Shown here: piece after piece, positions 16,249 to 24,744 of the stretch | Numbering within the stretch: the first letter of the stretch is position 1 | Layout of the letters: each line of letters begins with the position of its first letter | Origin: JBBRHQ01 sp963725315 | Lineage (GTDB): Bacteria; Actinomycetota; Thermoleophilia; Solirubrobacterales; 70-9 | Direction: 5' to 3' | Assembly (NCBI GenBank): GCA_963725315.1 | Contig: CAVRYA010000004.1 | Coordinates: 434,001-498,000, forward strand | DNA length: 64,000 nt | Made by a program: the position numbers and the translations under genes | The notes under the pieces: generated by a model | What the model was told of the DNA's origin: nothing | Databases searched by the model: none | What the model saw: only the letters and a program-made list of their open reading frames with translations

Positions 16249-17316
16249 ATGGAGTCGCGATCGTGGCTATGCCCGACCGAGCTTGACCGTGCCCGGGTGA
16301 CCGAGGCAAGCCCGCGGGTGCGCCGGGCGCGGGAGATCGCGGCCGGGGCCTGCGGTCTGGCCCTGATCGTCTCCGGTCCGTGGTTCGGATGGTGGACGCT
16401 TGGCCTGTTCGCGATCGCGGTCGCCAACCTCGCCACCCTGGAGTGGCGTTTCTCGCGAACCGACCATCCGGAGCGGGTGGCGGCCCGCAGCCTCTGCCTC
16501 AACACCGCGTTGTTCGCGACCGGCGTCGCGCTGAGCGGCGGGGCGCAGAGTCCCGCGCTGCCCTGGCTTGTGATCCCGGTCGGAATGGCGGCCACCCGCT
16601 TCCGGGCCCCGGTGGTCTGGGCCTACGCCGGCCTCACCGCGATTGTGACCCTGGTGGTGGCGGTGGGGACGGACCCCGCCGGCCTCGCCGACGATCCGCT
16701 GCTGGTGATGGTCACGCTGTCGCTGCTGGTCGGCATGGCGGCGATCACCTCGGCCCTCACCGGGGCCGAGCTGACCCACCGCGACGCCGCGGTGCTCGAC
16801 CCGCTCACCGGCCTGCTCAACCGAACCGGGCTGGAGGCGCGCGTCGCCGAGCTGGAGCAGCAGGCGGCCCTGACCGGGGACTGGGTCTGCTTCGTCGCCT
16901 GCGACCTCGACCACTTCAAGGCGGTCAACGACACCCACGGCCACGAGCGCGGTGATGCCGTGCTGCGCGCCGTCGCCTACGAGCTTCGCAAGGCGCTTCG
17001 CTCCTTCGAGCTGATCTACCGGCTCGGCGGGGAGGAGTTCCTGGTCGTGCTCCCGGGAACGGGCCCGGACGGAGGCCGCGAGATCGCCGAGCGCCTTCGC
17101 GAGACGATCGCCGCGTCGCGCCCCGGTGGGGTCGAGCTGACGATGTCGGTCGGGCTCAGCGCGGCCCAGGGCGAGGCGGTCGAGCACCACGTCCTCTTCC
17201 GCAGCGCCGACGAGGCGCTGTACGAGGCCAAGCGGGGCGGCCGCGACCGGGTGGTCGTCGCCGGTGATCAGCTCGGCGCGGCGCTCGAGCCCGCGCCGGC
17301 GCTGGCCTCTGCCTAG
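16249..17316 (+). CDS. Membrane-bound diguanylate cyclase (GGDEF)
   Basis: A 355-residue protein with about five or six N-terminal membrane helices (residues 25-165) and a C-terminal GGDEF domain. The domain starts at DPLTGLLNRTGLE and has DLDHFKAVNDTHGH and the active-site loop YRLGGEEFLVV, the GGEEF variant that is compatible with activity. No RxxD inhibitory site is obvious five residues before GGEEF. It would make cyclic di-GMP in response to a signal sensed in or near the membrane. It lies 52 bp after the MFS-cNMP gene on the same strand and may be co-transcribed. Confidence 0.85.
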   Translation: MESRSWLCPTELDRARVTEASPRVRRAREIAAGACGLALIVSGPWFGWWTLGLFAIAVANLATLEWRFSRTDHPERVAARSLCLNTALFATGVALSGGAQSPALPWLVIPVGMAATRFRAPVVWAYAGLTAIVTLVVAVGTDPAGLADDPLLVMVTLSLLVGMAAITSALTGAELTHRDAAVLDPLTGLLNRTGLEARVAELEQQAALTGDWVCFVACDLDHFKAVNDTHGHERGDAVLRAVAYELRKALRSFELIYRLGGEEFLVVLPGTGPDGGREIAERLRETIAASRPGGVELTMSVGLSAAQGEAVEHHVLFRSADEALYEAKRGGRDRVVVAGDQLGAALEPAPALASA

Positions 17317-17322
17317 GGGGAG

Positions 17323-18231
17323 TCAGGCCGCGGTGCGGCGCTCGTGGGAGACCGAGTAGGCCCGGGGGCGGTAGCGCAGGATCGGGTCGCCTGACAGCTC
17401 GATTCCGTCCGTGACCCGGGCGGGGTCGTACACCATCGCGGTTGCCTCGGCCTCCTCGGCGCCCTCGAGGACGCCGGAGAGCTCCAGGGTTCCCGCGGTC
17501 AGCCGGCGGCGCTCCTCGGGCCAGACCGAGGACGGGTCGTCGACGGCGTCGCCCGGCGCGGCGACCTGCAGCTCGAGCCTGAAGCTGACCGTTCCCGCCG
17601 AGAGGCGCCGGCGGAGGTCCTCCTGGAGGTAGTCCCGCCCGCGCTTCTTCGCCTCCCCGGCGGAGATGCCCGGCTCGCTCGCCTCCGGCCGCCAGCTGTA
17701 GCGGACGTAGCGGGAGCCGCCGTCGTGGTCCAGCCATCGGTAGGCGTGGATCGCGTAGAAGCTGCAGACCGCATAGGTGGGGGGCGGCTTGGCCGCCTTT
17801 GCGCCGGCGGCCAGCGTCGTCACCGCGCCGGGGTGCCTGGCGAGGTAGGCGGGGAAGCGCCAGAGCAACCCTGCCCCGGGCTGCACCGCGCGGGTCAGGG
17901 CGAGGAAATCGTCGGGGGTGCGGACCGGGAAGCGGGGCGAGGTCTGGGCGAGGATGTCAGTGCGCCCCGAGTCGGGCAGATGGAAGGTGACCGCCAGGCC
18001 ACGGACGTCGGCGGAATAGTCGAGGGAGGCGGGGTCCCCGGAACCGTTGGAGAGCCGGGCCGTCACCTCGACCGGCCCCTGCATGTGGATCGCCCGGCTG
18101 AGGCGGCCGGCCTCCTCCGTCGGGGTGAAGGTGCCGCGGCAGAAGGTGCCCTTGGCGTGCAGGGTGCGGCGGCCCCGGTGCAGTCCGAAGACGGAGTTCA
18201 GGCCGTCGATCATCTCCTCCGGCGTGACCAC
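17323..18231 (-). CDS. Catalase-like heme protein (SrpA-type small catalase family)
   Basis: A 302-residue protein of the catalase superfamily. The distal His is in TLHAKGTFCRGTF near residue 24, the distal Asn in ARLSNGSGDP near residue 62, and the proximal heme-ligand Tyr in the C-terminal RPRAYSVSHERR. ADVRGLAVTFHL matches the catalase DxRG(F/L)A segment. At about 300 residues it belongs with the short catalase-related peroxidases rather than full-length KatA. It would use peroxides to oxidise organic substrates. The gene converges with the GGDEF gene and lies downstream of the broken glycosidase on the same strand. Confidence 0.78.
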   Translation of the reverse strand: MVTPEEMIDGLNSVFGLHRGRRTLHAKGTFCRGTFTPTEEAGRLSRAIHMQGPVEVTARLSNGSGDPASLDYSADVRGLAVTFHLPDSGRTDILAQTSPRFPVRTPDDFLALTRAVQPGAGLLWRFPAYLARHPGAVTTLAAGAKAAKPPPTYAVCSFYAIHAYRWLDHDGGSRYVRYSWRPEASEPGISAGEAKKRGRDYLQEDLRRRLSAGTVSFRLELQVAAPGDAVDDPSSVWPEERRRLTAGTLELSGVLEGAEEAEATAMVYDPARVTDGIELSGDPILRYRPRAYSVSHERRTAA

Positions 18232-18261
18232 GGCTCGGACGATATCCGTGTGGCCCTTGCC

Positions 18262-20558
18262 TCAGGTGCGCCGCAGGGGATGCGTGCCGCAGCGCCGGAA
18301 GTGGGGCAGCGTCGTCAGCGGCGCTGCCACCACGGCGCTGCTGCGCCCGCTGAAGCGCCTGCCGCCTGCCGCCTCCTGCCAGCAGCCGGCCGGGAAGTAG
18401 ACCCGGCGCGAGGTGGCTCCCTCGGTGACCACCGGCGCGACCAGCAGGTCGGGACCGAGCATCCACTCCTGATCGGCGCGCCTGGGCGCGGCGATCGGAG
18501 GGGTCGGTGAGCCAGAGCGGCCGGGTCGGCGGGGTCCCGCTCGCCTCCGCTCGCCGCCACAGGCGCATGATCAGCGGCGCCGCGCGCAGGTGCAGATTCG
18601 AGAGGCGCCGGTAGACCCTGACCGTCTGCGAGTCGAAGGTCCAGGGAGCGTGGGTGCCGGTCGGCCCGGCTCCGTGGAGGCGGAAGACGGGGCTGAGCGC
18701 CGCCCACTCGGCCCAGCGGATGAACAGCTCCTTGGTGGTCGGCGGGGTGGTCAGGTCGAAGTAGCCGCCGATGTCGGTGCCGAACCCGTAGGCGCCGCCG
18801 ATCGCCCGGTTCAGCATGTCCGGGGTGGAGGAGGCGAGGCCCGAGGACCGCGTCCAGTCGGTGGTCTCGTCTCCGGGAAAGTTGCCGCCCTCATACGCCG
18901 TCGCCCCCGGGCGCCCGGTGTAGCCGGCACGGGTGAAGAACCAGAGGCGGCGGTTCGGATGGAGGTGCTCATAGCGCTCGATCTCCTCCCGGGTCGCCCT
19001 GTGGTAGAGGGTCAGGTAGCGGTTGTGCATCGTCACGCCGGTCTGGCCGTCGTGGAAATGCATGCCGAAGAGGACCTCCTCGCCGAAGTCCTGCATGAAG
19101 CCGTCGAAGCCGAGGTCGAAGATCCCCCGCACCTGGCGCTTCCAGTAGCGCACGGCGGCCGGGTTGGTGAAGTCGATCAGGGCGATTTGCTGGCCGGCGG
19201 TTCCGGTGGTCAGGTAGGGGCTGCCGTCGGCGTGGGTCGCGACCCAGCCCTTCTCGACCGCAGCGGAATCGGGCTCGACCCAGGGGCGCAGATAGGCGAG
19301 CGGGTGGATGCGGCGGCGGCGGAGCGTGCTGATCACCTCCGCCTGGAGCACCGGGTTGGTGAAGGTGTGGATCGCCAGGCCGTGGTTGCCGCCCGGGAAG
19401 CCCCAGCCCTCGATCCGGTAGGCGCGGATCGGGATCCGGTAGCGGCGCAGGTCGCGCATGTCGGCGCGAAGGTTTGCCTCGTAGTCGGCCTCGGTCTCGC
19501 CGAAGTTCTTGACCAGCCGGTCCATCATCGGCCCCAGCGCCCAGCGGGGAGGGACCGGTTGGCGACCGCTCAGCGAGGTCAGGGTGTCCATCGCCCGGCG
19601 CGCCTGGCCGGGTGCGACGACGTAGCGCAGCCGCCTCGCCGAGGCGGTGACGTTCCAGCGGTCCGGGCCGTCGGCAGCCAGCTTGAAGCGGCCCAGCTGC
19701 GCCTGGTCGAGCAGGAACCCGTAGCGACGCGAGGAGACGAACTCGGCCAGCGGGTAGTAGGCCGCCGGCGGGCCGTTCGGGTAGAGCGACGTCGCCGTCC
19801 CCGCCCGTGCCCCAACCGGTCGTGCCGTTGATGTTCTCCTCGTTGATGAAGCTCGAGAAGACCTTGCCGCGCTGGTCGAGGTCGAGGTGGCGGCCGCCGA
19901 ACCCGAAGAAGCCCTCGCTCCGCCGCGAGGCGAAGGAGTCGCCGATCGTCGCCACCCCGGCGGCGGGGTGGGCGGTGGCGCGCACCGAGATCGCGCAGCA
20001 GCCGAGCGGGGCGACGTTGGCGGTCAGGGTGCGGCCGCTCGGGTCGTTGGTGGAAAGGGTCAGGCGCACCCCGCGGCCGGCACGCTCCGCGCTCAGCACC
20101 CGCTTCGCCGCGTACTGGACGCCGGAGCGCTCGCCGCTCATCAGGTTGCCGCCGAACAGGCTCCCGTCGTACTGCTCGAGCGTCTCCGTCCCGACCAGGA
20201 AGCTGAGCGGCGAATAGAGGGTGGGGGTGGAGGGGTTGTCGAAACCGGGCGCGATCGGGTCGGCCGTGGGGGGCGTGTTGAGCGACCCCGGGAGGCGGTT
20301 GGGGACCTCGCGCAGCACGGGCCCGCCGCCGGCTCCTGAGAAGCTGATCCGGAACGGACTTCGCTCCACGACGGCGCGGGCCCGTGGAGCCTGGATCACG
20401 ATCCGGTCGGCGCCGCGGCGAGCGGTTGGCGCGGCCGCGCCAATCGCAACCTGGAACACCAGCCCCACCAGCGAGCAGGCGATCGCGACTGCGAGGGCGC
20501 CGACCCTCCCGACGCCGCGGAAGGGCGTCGAGGGCCGATCACGGGCAGGGCAACTCAT
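18262..20558 (-). pseudogene. Secreted GH31 alpha-glycosidase, broken by two frameshifts
   Basis: About 765 codons of a family 31 glycoside hydrolase. The N-terminus (from 20558) has a hydrophobic signal segment (VGALAVAIACSLVGLVFQ) and an N-terminal beta domain with SEGFFGFGGRHLDLDQRG. Near 19790 the frame shifts and continues YPNGPPAAYYPLAEFVSS, then the barrel with GWGFPGGNH, the nucleophile Asp in DGFMQDFGEE and the acid/base region FPGDETTDW. Near 18480 the frame shifts again to QEWMLGPDLLVAPVV and the C-terminal beta domain. Each break is repaired by removing one G or C, so either recent inactivation or sequence error is possible. An intact product would hydrolyse alpha-glucosides or alpha-xylosides outside the membrane. 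Confidence 0.8.
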
Positions 20559-20598
20559 CGGGCCGCCACGCTACCGCAGCAACTGAAGCCCGGGCGCG

Positions 20599-20820
20599 CT
20601 AACGATCGCCGCTGTAACCCTTCGACTTGGACCTTGCCCGGCGCAACATGGAATCGGCCATGTTGCTGGCCCGCTCAAGCTTTCTCAGCCGTCCCGGGCT
20701 TGTCAGCCGCGGACTGTACGTCTTCGCCCTGTAGAGCCGGAAACGGTCACGCGCGTGCCGTGCCTCCGCCGTGAGCTCCTCCAGACGTCGGCGTGTTATC
20801 TGCGCTGCGCCGGGTTCCAT
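20599..20820 (-). CDS. Small basic hypothetical protein (73 aa)
   Basis: A 73-residue, Arg/Lys-rich and probably helical protein that I do not recognise. It has a heptad-like stretch (RRRLEELTAEARHARDRFRLY) and a basic tail (RRARSKSKGYSGDR). Its ATG begins one base after the stop region of the 160-residue gene on the same strand, so translational coupling is likely, and this is the main reason to believe it is real. The charge could suit nucleic-acid binding, but that is speculation. Confidence 0.5.
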   Translation of the reverse strand: MEPGAAQITRRRLEELTAEARHARDRFRLYRAKTYSPRLTSPGRLRKLERASNMADSMLRRARSKSKGYSGDR

Positions 20821-20821
20821 T

Positions 20822-21304
20822 TCATGCCTCTACCGGGGAGCCAGCCGCTAGGCGCTCTTGGGTCGGGCTTCCTGGCGCTTCCTGGCGCTGATGGTGGACG
20901 CGGACGGCCTCCTCCAAGACCGCGGGGCGATTGGCAAACTTCCGCTCGTAGGTGCGGACCTTGCTGATAGTGGCCAGGTCAGCCCGCTCGAGCGCGGCCG
21001 CGATCTCCTCGACGCTGAAAGCGTCGTACCCAGGGAGCGGCTCGCCTCCACGCATGTAGCGCAGCTTGTCCAGCACAGCCCCCCGGTCCTTGTGGCACCG
21101 CTCGTAGCCTTCGACGGCCTCAAGCTCGGTCTGCGAGTGGTTGCAGAGCTGATCCACCACCTGCCTCTTGTCGAGGCGGTCATAGCCGGCGAATGGAAGC
21201 CGAGCCTCGGTCGCTCGATCGGTCGGTGGATCGCCGGTCGAGTCCGATTGGGATGAGGTGTCAGGGCCAGAGAGTCGATCGCGGATGGCGCTGAGGACGG
21301 TCAT
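20822..21304 (-). CDS. Actinobacterial helical repeat protein (two YE-x-x-H/K-x-x-R modules)
   Basis: A 160-residue protein with two related modules. Both start with (P)GYD, have an acidic or polar helix, and end with the pattern YE-R-x-x-x-R-x-x-V-L: AGYDRLDKRQVVDQL ending in GYERCHKDRGAVLDKL, and PGYDAFSVEEIAAAL ending in TYERKFANRPAVLEEA. The modules are about 55 residues each. Similar small helical modules occur in uncharacterised actinobacterial proteins. The first 35 residues are polar and probably disordered. A ribosome-binding AAGGGA precedes the ATG. It is divergent from a winged-helix regulator and coupled to a 73-residue gene. Confidence 0.65.
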   Translation of the reverse strand: MTVLSAIRDRLSGPDTSSQSDSTGDPPTDRATEARLPFAGYDRLDKRQVVDQLCNHSQTELEAVEGYERCHKDRGAVLDKLRYMRGGEPLPGYDAFSVEEIAAALERADLATISKVRTYERKFANRPAVLEEAVRVHHQRQEAPGSPTQERLAAGSPVEA

Positions 21305-21390
21305 GAGTCTTGTCCCTTCCCAGCGAGTCCGCCGGAACGGATGAGGCGACGAAAATTCGCTGAATTAGAGACATAGTTTAACATGGATTC
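21305..21390. promoter_or_regulatory. AT-rich divergent promoter region with palindrome at the regulator start
   Basis: The 86 bp between two divergent genes are AT-rich from about 21350, which is unusual in this sequence. They contain TAGTTT- and TAATTC-like -10 candidates on the two strands. A perfect 10-bp palindrome ATTCATGAAT (21387-21396) overlaps the ATG of the winged-helix gene and abuts an EcoRI-type GAATTC. No Shine-Dalgarno sequence precedes that ATG, so leaderless translation with an autoregulatory site at the start codon is plausible. Confidence 0.4.
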
Positions 21391-21771
21391 ATGAATTCAA
21401 TTTCAGGAGAATTACCGAAAGGGTCGAATCCAGCGACGGCCCGCTGGGACTTTCTGACAAACCACGCCCACGTTCTCCTCTCAATCGCTCAGGACCCCGG
21501 TATCCGGCTGCGCGACATCGCCGCGGCGGTGGGAATCACCGAGCGTGGCGCTCACCGGATCCTGTCTGAGCTGGTCGAAGAGGGCTACGTGCTGCGCGAG
21601 CGACATGGCCGGCGCAACCGATACACGGTCAAGCCTGAGCTTCCCCTGCGTCATCCGCTCGTCCAGGAGCGCGAGGTCGGCGACCTGCTCGACGTGCTGT
21701 TGAGACCGGAGCGAGCGGGCAGGAGTGGCAGATCGGGCAGGAGTGGCACGGCGATGGTCGCCTCAGCCTGA
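21391..21771 (+). CDS. Small winged-helix transcriptional regulator (MarR/ArsR-like)
   Basis: A 126-residue protein with one winged helix-turn-helix: NHAHVLLSIAQDPGIRLRDI, then AAAVGITERGAHRILSELVEEGY as helices 2-3, and VLRERHGRRNRYTV as the wing. The fold fits MarR/ArsR-type single-domain regulators. The C-terminus is a low-complexity Arg/Ser/Gly tail without an obvious ligand domain. It is transcribed away from the repeat-protein genes and probably regulates them or itself. The ATG overlaps a perfect palindrome. Its effector is unknown. Confidence 0.75.
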   Translation: MNSISGELPKGSNPATARWDFLTNHAHVLLSIAQDPGIRLRDIAAAVGITERGAHRILSELVEEGYVLRERHGRRNRYTVKPELPLRHPLVQEREVGDLLDVLLRPERAGRSGRSGRSGTAMVASA

Positions 21772-21796
21772 GCGAATGCCCTTTGAGCGAGGTCGC

Positions 21797-22976
21797 CTAC
21801 AACCCCATCCCCTTGCCGAGGATCTCCTTCATGATCTCGTCGGTGCCGCCACCGATCGGGCCGAGGCGCGCGTCGCGGAGCGCCCGCTCGATCCCGTACT
21901 CGCGCATGTAGCCGTAGCCGCCGTGGATCTGCAGCGCCTCGTCGCAGATCTCGACCAGGCCGCGCTGGGTGACGAGCTTCGCCATCGTCACCTCGCGGAT
22001 GCACTCCTGGCCCTCGTGGAAGAGGCGCAGCGCGTTGTAGGTGAGGGCGCGGGCGGCCTCGGCGTTCATTGCCATCTCGGCGACCTTGTGGCGGATCGCC
22101 TGGAACTTGCGCGATCGGGCGGCCGAACGCCTCGCGCTCGCCGGCGTAGGCGATCGTCGCCTCGATCACCCGCCCCATCGCGCCGATCGCGCCGATCGCC
22201 ATCAGCAGCCGCTCCCAGGCGAAGTTGGCCATGATCAGCGCGAAGCCGCCGTTCTCCGTCCCCAGCAGGTTCTCCTCGGGCACCTCGACGTCGGTGAAGG
22301 AGAGCTCGCCGGTGTCGGATGAGTGCCAGCCCATCTTCTCCAGCTTCTGCGTCACCTCGTAGCCCGGCATCTCGCGCTCCAGCACCAGGAAGGAGATGCC
22401 GCCGTGGCCGCCCTCCTCGGTCGTCTTGCAGGCGCAGACGAGGAAGTCGGCGCGGACCCCGTTGGTGATGAAGGTCTTGGCGCCGTTGACGATGTAGCCG
22501 CCCTCGACGCGGCGGGCGAAGGTGCGGATCCCGGCGACGTCGGAGCCGGCGCCCGGCTCGGTGATCCCCAGAGCCCCGACCTTCTCACCGCGGATCCCGG
22601 GGACGATCCAGCGGCGGCGCTGCTCCTCGGTGCCGAAGTTGAACACAGGCGGCATCGCGATCGAGGCGTGGGCGTTGAGCCCGGCCCCGACCCCGCCCGA
22701 GGCGCCCGAGCGGGCCAGCTCCTCGACCCAGACGGCGTCGTGGAGGTGGGTGCCTCCCTGGCCCCCATATTCCTCGGGGAACTTCAGCCCGAGGAAGCCG
22801 AGCTCGCCGCAGCGCTCGAACAGCTCCCGCGGGAACTCCCGCGCCTCCTCCCACTCACCGACGTTGGGGGCGATCTCCTCGCTGACGAAGCGGCGCACCG
22901 TCTGGCGCAGCTCCTCGTGCTCCTCGCCGAACGGCGGCAGCGTCGCCCGGGCGCCGCTGTCGCGGATCACGCTCAT
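21797..22976 (-). pseudogene. Acyl-CoA dehydrogenase, single frameshift
   Basis: About 393 codons of a flavin acyl-CoA dehydrogenase that would introduce an alpha-beta double bond in an acyl-CoA. The N-terminal helices, the FAD-binding ITEPGAGSDVAGI and FITNGVRADF, and the segment AYAGEREAFGRPIA are in one frame from 22976. Near 22110 the frame shifts and the C-terminal part continues as FQAIRHKVAEMAMNAEAAR and GGYGYMREYGIERALRDARL to the stop at 21797. Removing one base in ATCGCGCAAG restores IGKFQAIRHK. The MCAD-type catalytic Glu position (IYEGT) reads IGGGT. It is followed closely upstream by the NTF2-like gene and a second dehydrogenase, forming one minus-strand cluster. Confidence 0.82.
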
Positions 22977-22989
22977 CGCGATTTCCAGC

Positions 22990-23418
22990 TCAAGGCGCCC
23001 GCCAGTCCTCGATCATCGTGTAGCCGCGGCCGGCGTGGTCGAAGCCGAGCAGGTCCCCCTGCGGGTTCTTTCGCCCCCCGTGGTGGTAGGCGCGGACCTC
23101 GCAGATCAGCCCGTCGCGGAAGCCGAACCACTCGGTGCCGCGGTCGAGGCGCCGCTCGCCCGACTCCGGGTCGCGCCAGGTCATCGTCCACTCGATCACG
23201 GCCTCTCCGTCGCCCTCGATCCCGTGCTCGAGATACCACTGGCCGTCGATGTTGGCCACCGCCCAGGCGGCGTACTGGCCGATGTTGGCGCCGCCCTCGT
23301 GCGGCCCCAGCCGCGTGTAGTAGTGGACCGCGTCCTCGGTGAAGTGCGCCGAGACCCGCTCGGCCTCGCCGGTGTTGAGCGCCTCGTAGTAGGAGCGAAC
23401 GTGTTCGAGCCCTGACAT
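22990..23418 (-). CDS. SnoaL/NTF2-like protein
   Basis: A 142-residue protein with the alpha+beta cone fold typical of NTF2/SnoaL relatives: an N-terminal helix VRSYYEALNTGEAERVSAHF, then FTEDAVHYY, and later strands VIEWTMTW, GTEWFGFRDGLICEVRAYHHGG. Such proteins serve as isomerases, dehydratases or hydrolases acting on small hydrophobic substrates, or as ligand-binding modules. It sits between two acyl-CoA dehydrogenase genes on the same strand (14 and 17 bp gaps), so a role on a CoA-thioester or its product is likely but not proven. No catalytic residue set can be assigned. Confidence 0.72.
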   Translation of the reverse strand: MSGLEHVRSYYEALNTGEAERVSAHFTEDAVHYYTRLGPHEGGANIGQYAAWAVANIDGQWYLEHGIEGDGEAVIEWTMTWRDPESGERRLDRGTEWFGFRDGLICEVRAYHHGGRKNPQGDLLGFDHAGRGYTMIEDWRAP

Positions 23419-23434
23419 CCGCGAAGCGGTTCGC

Positions 23435-24652
23435 CTAGAGCCCGTAGGAGCGGCCGATCACGTCGAGCATGATCTCGTCGGTGCCGGCGCCGATCCGGTT
23501 GAGGCGGACGTCCCGGTAGGAGCGCTCCAGCTCGTACTCCTTCATGTAGCCGTAGCCGCCGAGGATCTGGATGCACTCGTCGGCGACCTCGCAGGCGACC
23601 CGGGAGGAGAACAGCTTCGCCATGGTGATCTCGCGCACCGGGTACTCGCCGTTGGCGAAGCGCCAGGCGGTCGCGTAGTTGAACTGCTTCGCCGCCTCGG
23701 TCTTGGTCGCCATCTCGGCGAACTTGTGGCGGATCGCCTGGAACTTGCCGATCGGCCTCCCGAAGGCCTCGCGCTCCTTCGCGTATTCCAGTGTCTTCTC
23801 GATCATCCGCTCGCACCCCGCATGGGAGCCGAACGCGGCTACCAACCGCTCCCCCTGGAGCTCCCAGCTGATGTGGTAGAAGCCCTTGCCGATCTCGCCG
23901 AGCACGGCGTCGGCCGGAACGCGGACGTCCTCGAAGGCCAGCTCGCCGGTGTCGGAGGCGTGCATCCCCATCTTCTCCAGCTCGGCCGAGACGGTGAAGC
24001 CGGGGACCTTCTCGCCGCCCTCGTCGCGCAGGTCGACGATGAACAGGGTGATCCCCTCGTGGCGGGCCTCGGGGTCGGTCTTGGCGACGAGGACGATGAA
24101 GTCCGCCCGCGGCCCGTTGGTGATGAAGGTCTTCGACCCGTTGATCACGTACTCGTCGCCGTCGCGGATCGCCGTGGTGCGGATCCCGGCGACGTCGGAG
24201 CCGGCTCCCGGCTCGGTGATCCCCAGGCAGCCGATCTTCTCGCCCCTGATCCCGGGCGGCAGGTACCGCTGCTTCTGCTCCTCGGTGCCGAGCAGGTGGA
24301 TCGGAGGTAGGACCATGTCGGTCTGCACCGCGAAGCCCATGTTGGTGCCGCCCGAGCCCGAGTAGCTCATCGACTCGGCCCGCACCAGCGAGTAGTAGTA
24401 GTCGCCGCCCTGGCCGCCGTACTCCTCGGGGAAGCAGAGGCCGAGGAAGCCGAGATCGCCGGCGCGCTTCATCACCTCGCTCGGCCAGTAGGTGTCCTCC
24501 CACTCGTTGCGATGGGGGTAGAGCTCCTTCTTCACCCACGAGGTCAGCGACTCCCTCAGGTCCTCGTGCTCCTGGGTGAAGATGAAGTGCTTGCGGCCCG
24601 ACTCGAAGTCGGGCTTGATCACCGAGGTGCCGTTGGTCGTCGCGGTCGCCAC
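23435..24652 (-). CDS. Acyl-CoA dehydrogenase
   Basis: A 405-residue, full-length FAD acyl-CoA dehydrogenase. It has N-terminal helices (EHEDLRESLTSWVKKEL), LGITEPGAGSDVAGIRT and FITNGPRADFIVLVAKT in the beta domain, and C-terminal REAFGRPIGKFQAIRHKFAEM and GGYGYMKEYELERSYRDVRLN. As in the neighbouring paralogue, the MCAD catalytic position reads IGAGT, so the base may come from the other helix (inference). It is the first gene of the minus-strand run with the NTF2-like protein and the second dehydrogenase. It is divergent from an enoyl-CoA hydratase gene across a short region with two inverted repeats. Confidence 0.9.
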   Translation of the reverse strand: MATATTNGTSVIKPDFESGRKHFIFTQEHEDLRESLTSWVKKELYPHRNEWEDTYWPSEVMKRAGDLGFLGLCFPEEYGGQGGDYYYSLVRAESMSYSGSGGTNMGFAVQTDMVLPPIHLLGTEEQKQRYLPPGIRGEKIGCLGITEPGAGSDVAGIRTTAIRDGDEYVINGSKTFITNGPRADFIVLVAKTDPEARHEGITLFIVDLRDEGGEKVPGFTVSAELEKMGMHASDTGELAFEDVRVPADAVLGEIGKGFYHISWELQGERLVAAFGSHAGCERMIEKTLEYAKEREAFGRPIGKFQAIRHKFAEMATKTEAAKQFNYATAWRFANGEYPVREITMAKLFSSRVACEVADECIQILGGYGYMKEYELERSYRDVRLNRIGAGTDEIMLDVIGRSYGL

Positions 24653-24693
24653 AGCTCCTCTCCTCTGCTCGGGGTTGGGCCTCGTCCTACAGC

Positions 24694-24731
24694 AAAGTAG
24701 ACAGTAGCACTTCCTACTTTCATCAGTGCTA
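24694..24731. promoter_or_regulatory. Two interleaved 7-bp inverted repeats in the divergent acyl-CoA promoter
   Basis: The 92-bp gap between the acyl-CoA dehydrogenase and enoyl-CoA hydratase starts contains AAAGTAG-N13-CTACTTT (24694-24720) and TAGCACT-N13-AGTGCTA (24705-24731). Both are perfect, both have 13-bp spacers, and they overlap by 16 bp. The region is much richer in A/T than its surroundings. It looks like an operator for one dimeric regulator controlling both beta-oxidation directions, perhaps of the TetR or FadR type; the regulator is not identified. Confidence 0.6.
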
Positions 24732-24744
24732 GTCTGCCGAGGCG

